DNA from: Saprospiraceae bacterium
GTDB taxonomy: Bacteria > Bacteroidota > Bacteroidia > Chitinophagales > Saprospiraceae
Assembly (NCBI GenBank): GCA_016714445.1
Contig: JADJNF010000009.1
Coordinates: 248,001-312,000 of the forward strand
Length of the DNA stretch: 64,000 nt
Reading direction: 5' to 3'
The notes below the pieces were generated by a model. It was not told the DNA's origin and ran no database searches. It saw nothing but the letters and a program-made list of their open reading frames with translations. Both the position numbers and the translations under genes were made by a program. Shown one piece after another: positions 43,666 to 53,128 of this stretch (its first letter is position 1; each line of letters starts with the position of its first letter).

Positions 43666-44184
43666 TCAAGTCCGTGGTGGATACACACCTTCCAGTGCAA
43701 TACAGTAATTGAGTGTCAGGTAGGGCTGTAGATTTGGGTGAGGTTGATTGCCGCCTGTAGGACCTACAGTCACTGCAGAAGCATTCATGACCTGATTGGC
43801 TGCAGCATCGGTATACACAGCAGTTTCAGCCAGAAGATGATTTTGAGCTTCTTCCTGATTTGCAGCTCCATTGCTGGCATGCAATTGGCCCGCATGTACG
43901 TGTTGTGGCATCTGAGTCACATTTAAAGTTACTGTTTCAGAACCACCACTTTGTCCCATTACATATTTTGATAACCCGGGAAAATCCCCCTGGTTGATGG
44001 CTACCCTACCCCTTAAATCAGGCAAAGCAAAAGTACTGATTCCATCTCCACCAAACGTAGTGCCCAGCAAACTGAATAATGCAGAGTTTTGACCGATAGA
44101 CAATAATTGTCCGTTGCAGAATGCCCAACCGCGTGGAGCATAATTAAATCCAAAAAGGCATACTTGGCCGATGTAAGGTTCCAT
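43666..44184 (-). CDS. Phage tail collar domain protein (microcystin-dependent-protein type)
   Basis: A 172-residue protein with a tail-collar domain at residues 4-60 (GQVCLFGFNYAPRGWAFCNGQ, LFSLLGTTFGGDG, STFALPDLRGR) and a C-terminal half ending in PHPNLQPYLTLNYCIALEG, the standard signature of this family. These proteins are widespread in bacterial genomes outside prophages. No signal peptide. Here it stands alone between two exported proteins, with no other phage genes nearby. Role unknown, probably a structural or binding protein. Confidence 0.9.
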   Translation of the reverse strand: MEPYIGQVCLFGFNYAPRGWAFCNGQLLSIGQNSALFSLLGTTFGGDGISTFALPDLRGRVAINQGDFPGLSKYVMGQSGGSETVTLNVTQMPQHVHAGQLHASNGAANQEEAQNHLLAETAVYTDAAANQVMNASAVTVGPTGGNQPHPNLQPYLTLNYCIALEGVYPPRT

Positions 44185-44514
44185 GTGATTATGATTTAAA
44201 TGTTCTAAATAAATTAATTACCACACAAAATTAATCAAGCCCAAACTTCTGTTTATTCGTAGTAATACCTGATTAAATACCACGTAGTAATACGGGTGCC
44301 AATGATATTAATGAGTGGACCTATTCCATTTGATACCAGCTCTCTTCAACTACGTATAATTTACAAGTCCCTCACTCACAATTAGATCCAGCGTACCTGG
44401 CGGAGTACAAGTTGCAAAATTGCGTCAACATAGGAAAAATAAAAAGCCCGATAAAAACAATATGTTTCCATCGGGCTGTAGCGTTTTTTATCTATATCTG
44501 AACTAATTCAGATA
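44185..44514. other. Intergenic
   Basis: Besides the terminator at 44445-44477, it holds a GTACAAGTTGCAAAATTGCGTCAAC sequence (about 44405-44430) related to the repeat at 25318 (GCACAAGTTGCAAACTTGCGCC). Nothing else was recognised. Confidence 0.4.
44445..44477 (-). terminator. Rho-independent terminator of the CHRD gene
   Basis: An 8-bp stem AGCCCGAT / ATCGGGCT with a 17-nt loop, followed on the minus strand by TTTTTATTTTTCC. It lies 38 bases past the stop at 44515. Confidence 0.8.
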
Positions 44515-44946
44515 TTATTGTTTGATAAGCTGACCTCTGATTTCACCACTTGGAAATGAGGCAGTATGCAGATTTACATAATACAATCCTGCATTCAGAT
44601 CCGATAATTGTGCATCAGTCAAAGCCACACTAGTATAATCTATAGGTGAAGTGTTGTTTAGAAAAGGAAAGACAACTTCACCGTTGACTCCTGTAGCTCC
44701 TTTATGGATGTGTCCTCCTGTAACTGCTGCCAGATTGTGTGTGACACCTATGGAAAATATTTTTGTATTGGGATTATAAGTTAGAGTAGCCAACCCAATG
44801 GCTGCCGAAGCATTTGAAGGTACTTCACTGGTACCGTTAAGTGTAGCTTTAAATGTTACATTTGGAACTGTATCATCGTCTTTGTCACATGAGACCATAC
44901 TAAATACAATGATTAACAGACTGAACAATCGAATTAATAATTTCAT
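44515..44946 (-). CDS. CHRD-domain lipoprotein
   Basis: A 143-residue lipoprotein (lipobox MVSC, Cys20, then an Asp-rich linker) with a CHRD domain covering residues 28-141: VTFKATLNGTSEVP, GLATLTYNP, GGHIHKGATGVNG, and a terminal LYYVNLHTASFPSGEIRGQL. CHRD domains are thought to be immunoglobulin-like binding or structural modules on exported proteins. Single gene with its own terminator. Confidence 0.92.
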   Translation of the reverse strand: MKLLIRLFSLLIIVFSMVSCDKDDDTVPNVTFKATLNGTSEVPSNASAAIGLATLTYNPNTKIFSIGVTHNLAAVTGGHIHKGATGVNGEVVFPFLNNTSPIDYTSVALTDAQLSDLNAGLYYVNLHTASFPSGEIRGQLIKQ

Positions 44947-45535
44947 TTGATTAAATTTTAATGATGAATAAAATACAACCCGGTTTAGAATTCCGAATAT
45001 AAAACAAAGGTAGGTGCAATGGTCTGGTTAACTGTTACACAATTCAAAGATGTTTTTACATTATATCTGATGCAGGTAAACTAATTGTGGTTCCAGATAA
45101 TAAACACTGTCAATAAGTATGGGAATCCTCCTTTTAAATATCAGCAACATACTTTTATATGTACTTAATTGTTTCCACTCAGAAAAGTCTAAACTAAAGA
45201 AATGCCACCAGGACTGCCAGACTTTAAGGTTCACAAATAAATGATGATCATTTTTTTTAAATTTATCCTGCTTTGTGTTATTCTTCCTCATTGGCAGAAA
45301 TTTACTTTTTGAAGCGGAATCATTTATTGGATATTTTGTGGCCGTAGTTTACATTCAAAATAAAAATTTCACATTACTTTAACCTGGTTAGAGCATATGC
45401 TGAGGTGACAGAATTAATACTATTTCTGACCATCCTCCTACATTTAAGATGATAATTGCTACACTTCAATAAACAATAGTTGGATAAAAGGAGCAATTAT
45501 ACCTACATTGGTGTCTGAATCAGTAATAGAAAATT
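44947..45535. other. Intergenic with a MITE-like repeat
   Basis: Contains copy A of the ~150 bp repeat (45171-45320). The minus-strand open frame at 45061-45291 overlaps the repeat and is not considered a gene. Divergent promoters for the CHRD gene and the following + gene must lie here, but none was clear. Confidence 0.4.
45171..45320. repeat. MITE-like ~150-bp repeat, copy A
   Basis: Imperfect 18-bp terminal inverted repeats (left GTTTCCACTCAGAAAAGT against right GATTCCGCTTCAAAAAGT). The interior carries AGAAATGCCACC, CTTTAAGGTTCACAAATAAATG and ATGATCA, shared with copies at 51897 and 56089. Diverged at the 3' half. Confidence 0.65.
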
Positions 45536-45541
45536 TTGCAA

Positions 45542-47650
45542 ATGAGCTGTTATTTTAAACATTTTACAATTTTAGTTTTGCTGATTTTACCTGATTCTAT
45601 TTCATCACAGGTCAGCTGGCAAAAAAAACATAGTCCCAATGAAAATGTACAAACCATCGATGTTGGTCCTGATCATATCATATATGCCGCTACCACTTCA
45701 TACGGCATATTCAAATCTGTAGATGAAGGTACAAATTGGTCAAATATCAGTTTGGGATTGCCGGATTCTCTCATAAGGTTAGTTCATGTGGCGAGTGACA
45801 ATAGAGTCTTTGTGGGTACCGGGTCACTTGGTATATATCAGTATGTAAACGGGGTTTGGTCAGAACTAAACCATGGTTTACCTGCAGCAAATCTTTTGGT
45901 AACCAGTTTTGCAAAAACCGGAAGTGGTCAGATGTATATGATGACAACTACTGGTGCAGTTTACTTTTGGAATGGAAGCACATGGTCTTCTATTACATAT
46001 AATCTGCCATCTTCCGGTCGGGATCTTTCGGTAAGCCCTTCGGGCCAATTGTATGCTGGTGTATTCGCTGGCGGTGTGTACCAATTTGATGGTATAAACC
46101 AGTGGACAGTGGTAGGTAATGTCATGCCAAATAATTTTGTAATAAAACTCACTGTAGGTTCAAATGACACCATATATGCACTTTGTAATAGCAACAATGT
46201 GTTCAGATGCCACGTGAACGGCGGCTCCTGGACACTAATAAACACCGGACTTCCGGCTGTAAATATGAATTTTATTGAATGTGATGGACAAAACAGGATC
46301 TATGTTGGTTGCAGTTTTTCGGGAAATGGGGCCATCTACATGTCTGTCAATAATGGTTCCAACTGGACACCATCTACATCGTCTCTATTTACTACTTCAT
46401 TTGGATGTATGGCATTTTCGCCAACCGGTGCGGTATACTCCGGTGCTTCCGGTGTGTTCAAAACCCAGGATGGTGGCAATAACTGGCAGGATGTAAGTAC
46501 AGGAATGGATGCACCACGCAGTATATATTGTTTTAAAAGTATCAGAAACGGGACATATTTTGTAGGCACCAAACTCGGGATTTGGAGATCTGTGGACAGT
46601 GGTCTTACCTGGCAACAAAAAATCACAGGCATATCACATTTTAATGTATTACAGATCACTGAAAATGCGGTGGGTGATATCCTCTTCCATGCGTACAACA
46701 GCGTACCCAAAGCAGCCATATACAGGTCCACAAATAATGGGGATAACTGGACTCAGGTAGCTGCCAATGGTTGTGATCTGTATATAAAAATAAAACAACA
46801 CAAAGCGGATACACTATGGGCTACTTCCAGGTTTGGTGGTGCCACTACCCTATCATATTCCATCAATAACGGAGCAACATGGAACAATAATCCTCTGGTC
46901 ATCTCCGCCATTTGGGATATAGATGTAAGTAAAGAAAATACCATTTTTGTAGCCAGTGAGACGGAAGGTGTATCCAGATCAGACAATGGTGGCCAAACTT
47001 TTAATCTGGCAGTAGGTGGCAGTGGTCCTTGGTATGGCAATGTCCTTGAAATAGAAAGAGACGAAAACGGGGTCATATTTGCTGCAAGTGACTGGTGGAC
47101 ACATGTGTTTTGGTATTCTCTGCCTGAAGAAAACGGCGATGTATGGACACAATTTACAGATCCTGATCTCGTGGTACATGGTATTCAGGATTTGATATTT
47201 GATCATCACAACAATGCCTGGCTGGCATGTGAAAACGGAGGCATCCGCATGGCAAACCATAATACATGGAATGCCAATACCAATTGGATACAAAGTTCTG
47301 CCGGTCTTCCTTCCGGTACCGCCAATATGCTGGAGCTCAGTTTTGATACAACAGGCTACATGTATGCCATTGGATACACCAACAATGGACACAATGGAGG
47401 TTTGTTCAAAAGTACTGTGCCGGTCAATCTGCCAAAATCTTCTGTATTTACATTTACCGGCAACGGAAGCTGGGATTTGGCGTCCAATTGGGAGTATAAT
47501 CAAAAGCCACCCTATATCATCTCCGGAGACAAATTAATAATCATCGACCCGACATCTACTGGTGAATGTGTAGTCAATGCACCCATACAACTCAGTGATG
47601 GTGCAATACTCAAAGTAAGACCAAACAAAAAGCTAAGGCTGGCATATTAG
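45542..47650 (+). CDS. Exported beta-propeller surface protein (BNR / two-component-propeller type)
   Basis: A roughly 702-residue exported protein. A signal peptide (about 1-25, IL...SISS) is followed by at least 11 four-stranded blade repeats with SxDxGxxW or xNxGxxW turns (SVDEGTNWSNISLGLPD, SVNNGSNWTPS, TQDGGNNWQDVS, STNNGDNWTQV), as in BNR, YCF48 and sortilin propellers. A C-terminal module (TGNGSWDLASNWEYNQKPP to KKLRLAY) of the type found on Bacteroidota secreted proteins ends it. The ATG at 45542 is preferred over an upstream TTG. No T9SS tail is seen. Likely surface binding or sensing; ligand unknown. Confidence 0.82.
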   Translation: MSCYFKHFTILVLLILPDSISSQVSWQKKHSPNENVQTIDVGPDHIIYAATTSYGIFKSVDEGTNWSNISLGLPDSLIRLVHVASDNRVFVGTGSLGIYQYVNGVWSELNHGLPAANLLVTSFAKTGSGQMYMMTTTGAVYFWNGSTWSSITYNLPSSGRDLSVSPSGQLYAGVFAGGVYQFDGINQWTVVGNVMPNNFVIKLTVGSNDTIYALCNSNNVFRCHVNGGSWTLINTGLPAVNMNFIECDGQNRIYVGCSFSGNGAIYMSVNNGSNWTPSTSSLFTTSFGCMAFSPTGAVYSGASGVFKTQDGGNNWQDVSTGMDAPRSIYCFKSIRNGTYFVGTKLGIWRSVDSGLTWQQKITGISHFNVLQITENAVGDILFHAYNSVPKAAIYRSTNNGDNWTQVAANGCDLYIKIKQHKADTLWATSRFGGATTLSYSINNGATWNNNPLVISAIWDIDVSKENTIFVASETEGVSRSDNGGQTFNLAVGGSGPWYGNVLEIERDENGVIFAASDWWTHVFWYSLPEENGDVWTQFTDPDLVVHGIQDLIFDHHNNAWLACENGGIRMANHNTWNANTNWIQSSAGLPSGTANMLELSFDTTGYMYAIGYTNNGHNGGLFKSTVPVNLPKSSVFTFTGNGSWDLASNWEYNQKPPYIISGDKLIIIDPTSTGECVVNAPIQLSDGAILKVRPNKKLRLAY

Positions 47651-47834
47651 CCAGTTTGTAACAATTCATGTATATACTGATTTAAAGTGATTTTGTAACA
47701 CTTGCCTGCTTCAAGGCAACCAGGTATTTTACGAAAAATCTTGAATGGGTTATCGGTTTACATACTCGGTTTACAACCCGCTTGAGGATAGTTAGCATAA
47801 TACCTACGACGAGTATTTTTTAACACAAAGAATT

Positions 47835-47867
47835 GATAAAGAACTACATTTCATCAAGTTCTTTATC
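47835..47867. terminator. Bidirectional hairpin between convergent genes
   Basis: A perfect 11-bp stem (GATAAAGAACT with its complement) and 11-nt loop, between the + propeller gene (ending 47650) and the - T9SS gene (ending 47900). Confidence 0.65.
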
Positions 47868-47899
47868 TGGACAGAGCAAAAGGTAAAATGATTATTCCA

Positions 47900-48703
47900 T
47901 TACAAAACCATCCACTTTAATGTCTTGATATCACCTGACTTTTGGTCCGTTATCTGCACAAAATGAAGACCCTGACTCAGTTGACCGGTACTGATGTTAA
48001 ATCTTGTTTCTTTGACTCCCGGTCCGGCAAAAAATTCTGAAACACCTTCGTGTTGGTGGCATCTTTTCACAAGATTTCCGTTTAAATCAAAAATATTTAT
48101 GGTCACTTTCTCCGGTAGATGGAATAATCTCAAAGTTACCTCAGACTGTGATCGGAGTACAGGATTAGGAGACAGGGAGATATTGGAGAGGATAGTTGAG
48201 TTGGTTAATGAGGTAAACATACTAAATCCAAACTCATAAACCGGAAAGTCGTCTTCAGTCTTACAATTGCGTTCTTCGGTTATATCAAAAAAATGGGTTT
48301 TCCCATATGGATTATCTACCCTGATTTTTAAAATAACATCATTGGGGATTAGTCCCTGGCTTAATGGCAATAGCTGTTTTCCCGGAGAAAGAATTGGAAA
48401 AGATGTCCAGGTAACAGCGCTACTAACTTTGCTTTGATCTGAAGCAGGGCTATTTTGATCCAAATAACTTGAATAAGAAACACAGCCATCGTATTTATCT
48501 CTGGTGATGTATATATAATGTTGACCACCTGCAACATATTTTAATGGAGTCTGATCAGAATTAGAAGTAATTTGAGAAGATGGATTAAAAATTAAGTCAC
48601 CACCTATCGGTATATTGTTATCCAGTAAAGAGGCATTTGGACCGGAAAAGACGCTGTTTTCACCAAAGAAAATGTTCAACCTTCTTCCCGTCTCAACATC
48701 CAC
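47900..48703 (-). CDS. Giant T9SS surface protein, C-terminal third (frameshift-split)
   Basis: The frame begins in MDVETGRRLNIFFGENS, which continues the upstream protein (YSYF-SLAWVDVETGRRL) after a shift near 48712-48718. It carries a beta domain (LIPNDVILKIRVDNPYGKT) and a T9SS type A sorting domain at the end: SLSPNPVLRSQSEVTLRLFH, KVTINIFDLNGNLVK and a terminal IKTLKWMVL. Belongs with 48676-50475 and 50331-51782 in one gene of about 1290 codons. Confidence 0.82.
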   Translation of the reverse strand: MDVETGRRLNIFFGENSVFSGPNASLLDNNIPIGGDLIFNPSSQITSNSDQTPLKYVAGGQHYIYITRDKYDGCVSYSSYLDQNSPASDQSKVSSAVTWTSFPILSPGKQLLPLSQGLIPNDVILKIRVDNPYGKTHFFDITEERNCKTEDDFPVYEFGFSMFTSLTNSTILSNISLSPNPVLRSQSEVTLRLFHLPEKVTINIFDLNGNLVKRCHQHEGVSEFFAGPGVKETRFNISTGQLSQGLHFVQITDQKSGDIKTLKWMVL

Positions 48704-50475
48704 CCAAGCCAGGGAAAATAACTGTATCCAAAAGTTCCGTCTGATAGTGTATTTCCATCTTTATCGATCGATGGAGTCCTTCTCAGAGAGAATTCTTTGG
48801 CATTTCCTATTGGTTGAAAACCAATATTTGTGTAAGCACCTTTGGCACTTTCTACTACAATACACTTACTCCACTTAGATTTATCTTTTGTTAAAACTAT
48901 ATCAACATTATTTAAATCTCTTAATCTGTATAAAGTAGCATTACTTACATCAGTAGCAAAGGGGGTAAGGTAAAATGGAATAATGGGGTCCACTCCGTAT
49001 TTTACAGATGCCGAAGGAATAAAAAAACCTTCACCGATTCGGGACAATTCCTTATCCGGGTCTGATAGGTTTTCTCGTACATGGTTTAGTTCGTTAATTT
49101 TATTTTCATCAATAATACCACCTTCAGTGACGGCATTATACCATTTTGGGCCGTTGAGATTATTATATTCCACTTTTAGACCAATTCCTCCATTATTTTC
49201 ATATACTCGGGTGCCCGGTTCTCTATGTTGATGCACAGTTATTGCAAATCCCAATTCTTCTTCGATATATTCTTTCGCGCCTGCAAGCGGTATGTTTTCA
49301 AATATAACTTTATTTTCAGTAATATCTGTGAGTTTCCAAATCCCTGAATTATCAAATTCACATGTAACTGGATTTATATTACCTGTTATTTCCAGACGAT
49401 ATGTTTTGTTCTGTAATTTTGCCGGGTCCAGCACTTTACCTTGTAAAGGACCGTATCCTGTGAGATAGTTAACTTTTCCATCAAAGTTATTTCCCAACAT
49501 TTTATCATACATGTCAGGTTTTACTTCCAAAAATATCTTTGGATTACCTTCACCGGAGATTCTGGTTACATCAAATTGATACTTTTCGTTAAATAAGTTA
49601 AATTTTGGTGCAAATGTAAACACCTTGACATTGGTTAAACTCTCGATATATGGATTTTTTTGACCTGATCCGTCTGCAGGGTCAAATTCTTTCCAGTTGT
49701 TGTGGGCGTAGGCAACTACCATAAAAAAGTAGTTTTTGCCATTGATCAAAGTTTTATCCCCTGTAGCAAACTGATCTTCCGTAAATGAAAAACTTTTATC
49801 TATTCCGGTATTGGAAGCCACCACTTTTGATTCTTTGACCCAGATATAGTCGTCTGTTGAAGTCGAATCCGGATTTACAATATTTTTCCAGTTGAATATT
49901 TCAGTAATATTATTCTCAAGATCAGACTGGGCAATAAGTCTTGCAGAACCAAGGTCATTCAATAATTGTCTGGAAGTGCTTGCAAACCGAACCTGGTAAA
50001 CTTTGTATCCTTCAAATTTATATAACCGGTCAAACTGCCCGGAAACTGAAGGAATGATTTCTGAATAACTCTCCTGATAATTATTAGAACTTTCTTCATT
50101 CACGATATGTAATACGATTTCTTTATCCTTTTTTTCCGCTGATAGTTCGGGTGCATCAGGTCCGGATACATAACTCTCAAAACAATGATCAAATAAGTTT
50201 TGCGCAATGGCATTTGCAAACCTGAGTTTTGAGATGTCAGGGCATGGATGTTTAACATCAAAAGCAGTAAATATGCCTGAGGTAAATTGATTGACTGAAC
50301 CTGCCTGCATCAACATGGGTCCTGCAGATATCAACGTTTTTCTGTCACCGTTTGCCAGATTTGATATACACATTGACCAGCCTGCGGAGTCATTTGGATT
50401 TCCCGGGAAAGCAAATTTAACCGTGTCAGTACTACCAGGATTAGCCTCCAAAAGAAGGGAGTTCCATCCCGCCAA
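48676..50475 (-). CDS. Giant T9SS surface protein, middle third (frameshift-split)
   Basis: A middle part of about 599 residues, open across LLLEANPGSTDTVKFAFPGN, PDAPELSAEKKDKEIVLHIV (a fibronectin-like start), GKNYFFMVVAYAHNN, and a segment repeating the AYTNIGFQPIG-like beta pattern. It ends 8 codons past the point where the frame should move to 47900-48703. Its 5' end joins the upstream part (GFKFIKDWRDGTP) if one base is added near 50454-50459. No start codon of its own is credible, so this is not a separate gene. Confidence 0.78.
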   Translation of the reverse strand: MAGWNSLLLEANPGSTDTVKFAFPGNPNDSAGWSMCISNLANGDRKTLISAGPMLMQAGSVNQFTSGIFTAFDVKHPCPDISKLRFANAIAQNLFDHCFESYVSGPDAPELSAEKKDKEIVLHIVNEESSNNYQESYSEIIPSVSGQFDRLYKFEGYKVYQVRFASTSRQLLNDLGSARLIAQSDLENNITEIFNWKNIVNPDSTSTDDYIWVKESKVVASNTGIDKSFSFTEDQFATGDKTLINGKNYFFMVVAYAHNNWKEFDPADGSGQKNPYIESLTNVKVFTFAPKFNLFNEKYQFDVTRISGEGNPKIFLEVKPDMYDKMLGNNFDGKVNYLTGYGPLQGKVLDPAKLQNKTYRLEITGNINPVTCEFDNSGIWKLTDITENKVIFENIPLAGAKEYIEEELGFAITVHQHREPGTRVYENNGGIGLKVEYNNLNGPKWYNAVTEGGIIDENKINELNHVRENLSDPDKELSRIGEGFFIPSASVKYGVDPIIPFYLTPFATDVSNATLYRLRDLNNVDIVLTKDKSKWSKCIVVESAKGAYTNIGFQPIGNAKEFSLRRTPSIDKDGNTLSDGTFGYSYFPWLGWMLRREEG

Positions 50476-51782
50476 TCCTTTATAAATTTAAAACCATCTT
50501 CGCTGCCACTTCTGGGTTCATGTGTTCCAGCTGGAAAATTCCCGACAGAGCCATTCTCCATGTAATTAAAGGAAGTAATACCTAGTTCAACCAATGTGTC
50601 TGACATGACCGAACCCGGCAAAGGGTCAATCAGAACCTTATTTCCATTCGCATCAAAAACTATATTTCCTGCTTCATCCTTCAGGAAATTTTTAGAAGCC
50701 ATAGGACTTCTGAAAAAATCAAAACCAATCATAGGAATGTCGCCCCCATAAGTATTGGTGCCATCGCAGGAAGAGCCATTTATGCCATCTATAGCATCCT
50801 GATTGTAAGCAAAGGCCATTTTATGGACCGGGTCATAACCAATATAATCATCTTTGTAGCAACCTAGATCCGGGTCAACAAACCAGCTGATATAAGCGTC
50901 TGTTAAGTCATCCTGAGATTTATTGATCAGTTTATATTGGTAAAAAGTCATATCATTTAGTTCATCATGTGCTGAATATGCATATGCATTTACTTGAATT
51001 TCCATTTGTATTCTGTTTGGTCCGCTCAAAGTATGCTCATTTCCATTATCATTATATACGAGGAAATTGATTTCAGCGGGTACCAGTTTCCCTTCATGAA
51101 AACCCTTCTGACACTTGTTATCGTCCAGCATAGGGTAATCACCATCACATGGATTATATTTGCCATCACTGTTATAATCCCAATATGCTGCCAATGGTTG
51201 ATCAGGCAATTCCCATCCATATTTTTCTGCAAAATAAGGGTTTCCTTGTGCCGGCCAATATTTGACATCTACGGGTATTTTTGTACAATCAAGATGTTGT
51301 CCGGGCAGTTGTGCATTGTTCCATGCCTGAATGTGTTTTTTTATATTGTCCCCATTTACGCTAAATCTTTGATCCCAATTTTTACACGTTTGACTCTCTG
51401 TAATCCCGTTCACATCTAATGGACCTGAAAAATAATCATATCCTTCAGTCCGATAAGTTGAAGCAGATAGTCTGATATTTCCGGCGATATCTTTCCCTGC
51501 CAGCCAAATGCTGGCTGTATAAATAGCGGAGACAGGAAGCTGAACTGATGCAGGAACAGGTGTAATATACCCTGCCATTTCAAAAAAATCACCACCATTG
51601 CGTATTTTCGCCCGTACGTTATTGACAGACATATTATATTGTGTCGTCGGTCTCACACAATCAGAAATAAACGAAGCTGGTGGGTTATAAGACATCAGGG
51701 TATTAGGATTTTCTTTTCCAAAACAGAAAAAGGCCAGGCCAAAAAGCTGCCATACAATAATAATAACTGCTTTCAAATTCAT
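50331..51782 (-). CDS. Giant T9SS surface protein, N-terminal third with signal peptide
   Basis: The N-terminal part of an exported, T9SS-sorted surface protein. A signal peptide (MNLKAVIIIVWQLFGLAFFC) is followed by VNNVRAKIRNGGDFFEMAG, SIWLAGKDIAGNIRLSAST, a Ca-binding-like DYNSDGKYNPCDGDYP turn and YKLINKSQDDLTDAYISWFV. This architecture is common in long Saprospiria and Flavobacteriia surface proteins. After GFKFIKDWRDGTPF the frame becomes meaningless (ILVVLTRLNLLSREIQ) and the protein continues in the next frame. Adhesive or structural role inferred. Confidence 0.8.
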   Translation of the reverse strand: MNLKAVIIIVWQLFGLAFFCFGKENPNTLMSYNPPASFISDCVRPTTQYNMSVNNVRAKIRNGGDFFEMAGYITPVPASVQLPVSAIYTASIWLAGKDIAGNIRLSASTYRTEGYDYFSGPLDVNGITESQTCKNWDQRFSVNGDNIKKHIQAWNNAQLPGQHLDCTKIPVDVKYWPAQGNPYFAEKYGWELPDQPLAAYWDYNSDGKYNPCDGDYPMLDDNKCQKGFHEGKLVPAEINFLVYNDNGNEHTLSGPNRIQMEIQVNAYAYSAHDELNDMTFYQYKLINKSQDDLTDAYISWFVDPDLGCYKDDYIGYDPVHKMAFAYNQDAIDGINGSSCDGTNTYGGDIPMIGFDFFRSPMASKNFLKDEAGNIVFDANGNKVLIDPLPGSVMSDTLVELGITSFNYMENGSVGNFPAGTHEPRSGSEDGFKFIKDWRDGTPFFWRLILVVLTRLNLLSREIQMTPQAGQCVYQIWQTVTEKR

Positions 51783-52435
51783 ATGATGATAGTTTGATAA
51801 TTTTAAGAATGCAAGATAAAATAATTGTGTATAATGTAATATATTTCTATTCTATTTCTTGCTGGCCACGACTGGCTTTTACTTTTTTTCATTCCCGAGT
51901 CCGCTCTAAAAAGTCTATTATAAATAAATGCCACTAAGACTCTAAGGCTCTAAAATTCACAAATAAATGATTATCAACTGTTTAAAATTAGTGACTCTTT
52001 GTGTTTTTGTGCCTTTGTGGCAAAATTATACTTTTCGGAGTGGACTCATTACCACATAAAGTAAATCCGCCTATGTCGGACTTGTTCCGCTAAATCGCTC
52101 CGCATACCGGAATTGCCACGCTTTTTACATTCTACCTTAAGGTTTGGTATTTAGCACGTTTTTTAGCCAACATTTGATCTGAAATTTATTATATAAGATA
52201 AGTTAACAAAGTAGAACTTATACACACTACAAACAGATATCATATTTTATTTTAAAAAAACTCTATTTTATTTGTATTTGACAGGCAGAGTTACCTTGTT
52301 CAAACGCATCACAACCATTCTGCATCAAATATCAATAACATACAGTACCATTACCCTTTCCTGGCTATTGCAAATGATTATAAAACAAAATATGAAGATG
52401 TTAGACATACTCTGATACTTTCAGGAGTGAAAAAA
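51783..52435. other. Intergenic with a MITE-like repeat
   Basis: Contains copy B of the ~150 bp repeat (51897-52047). The rest is AT-rich with no gene recognised. Confidence 0.45.
51897..52047. repeat. MITE-like ~150-bp repeat, copy B
   Basis: 151 bp with 18-bp terminal inverted repeats (left GAGTCCGCTCTAAAAAGT against right GAGTCCACTCCGAAAAGT, 15 of 18 matching). Interior GTGTTTTTGTGCCTTTGTGG is shared exactly with copy C at 56089. Confidence 0.75.
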
Positions 52436-52861
52436 CTATACCTTCCTTATCTGCATAAATGCAATCAATAAAAACAAAGTGATCAATCCGGTACATACAA
52501 TCGGCGGAAGAAACGTAAACATAGCCATCGTAATAAAACATGGGATATAAGTCAGTAAATTTATGACAATGACTCCTTTTAAAATGTTGGCTGCTATATT
52601 TGTTTTCAATAAATAAAAATTTAATGCGGCACTAAAAAATAACAGTAATGAAAAACTAATGCTAAATGCAAGCATGATGTCATCCATGGAGTGCAGAAAT
52701 CCTGATCCCAGATCAAATTTATAGTTTTGCATTAGGTCCATCAGCATCTTTTCTATATCGTTATTTGGTTTTGAACCGGAGATGATACCCAGCACATGAA
52801 AAATCCCGGTCATACCTTGTGAAATGATGGCGGCTTTTAGCCAGAAAGAATAATTTCGCAT
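52436..52861 (-). CDS. Small four-helix membrane protein, unknown
   Basis: A 141-residue membrane protein with four hydrophobic segments (about 8-27, 67-86, 92-111 and 115-136) and a conserved-looking loop after helix 1 (SGSKPNNDIEKMLMDLMQNYKF). No catalytic motif. It stands alone; a piece of the 3' end of the neighbouring AraC gene lies duplicated just upstream of it. Possibly a small stress or DUF-type membrane protein. Confidence 0.68.
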   Translation of the reverse strand: MRNYSFWLKAAIISQGMTGIFHVLGIISGSKPNNDIEKMLMDLMQNYKFDLGSGFLHSMDDIMLAFSISFSLLLFFSAALNFYLLKTNIAANILKGVIVINLLTYIPCFITMAMFTFLPPIVCTGLITLFLLIAFMQIRKV

Positions 52862-52881
52862 ACTTAATTTTTGTTTTAGTC

Positions 52882-52971
52882 AATAATCTGAAAAAATCGA
52901 AATTCAACTCATCAGAGCTCGCTCTCTTTCCAATCTTGAAACATATTCCAAAGGGGTACATTGAAAATATT
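52882..52971. repeat. 90-bp duplicated piece of the AraC gene 3' region
   Basis: Direct repeat of 53107-53196 (225 bases apart) with a single visible mismatch (AGAGCTC against AGTGCTC). It contains the last 68 bases of the AraC-type gene, so it is a partial segmental duplication. Confidence 0.8.
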
Positions 52972-53128
52972 CCTCTGATTTTACCCATCCTAAATCCTTC
53001 CCTCAAGAAGGAAGGACTTTGAGTCCCACATGTAAGATTTACAATAAAAATTATAAGCATGTCTAAACAATGGCTTTTTTATGATACTTAATTCAATGTT
53101 TTAGAAAATAATCTGAAAAAATCGAAAT

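Noticed and set aside
43666..44184. Evidence of a prophage around the tail-collar gene
   Set aside because: No other phage genes are nearby; this family is common as single chromosomal genes.
45061..45291. Minus-strand open frame of 76 codons
   Set aside because: It overlaps a MITE-like repeat and has no recognisable domain.
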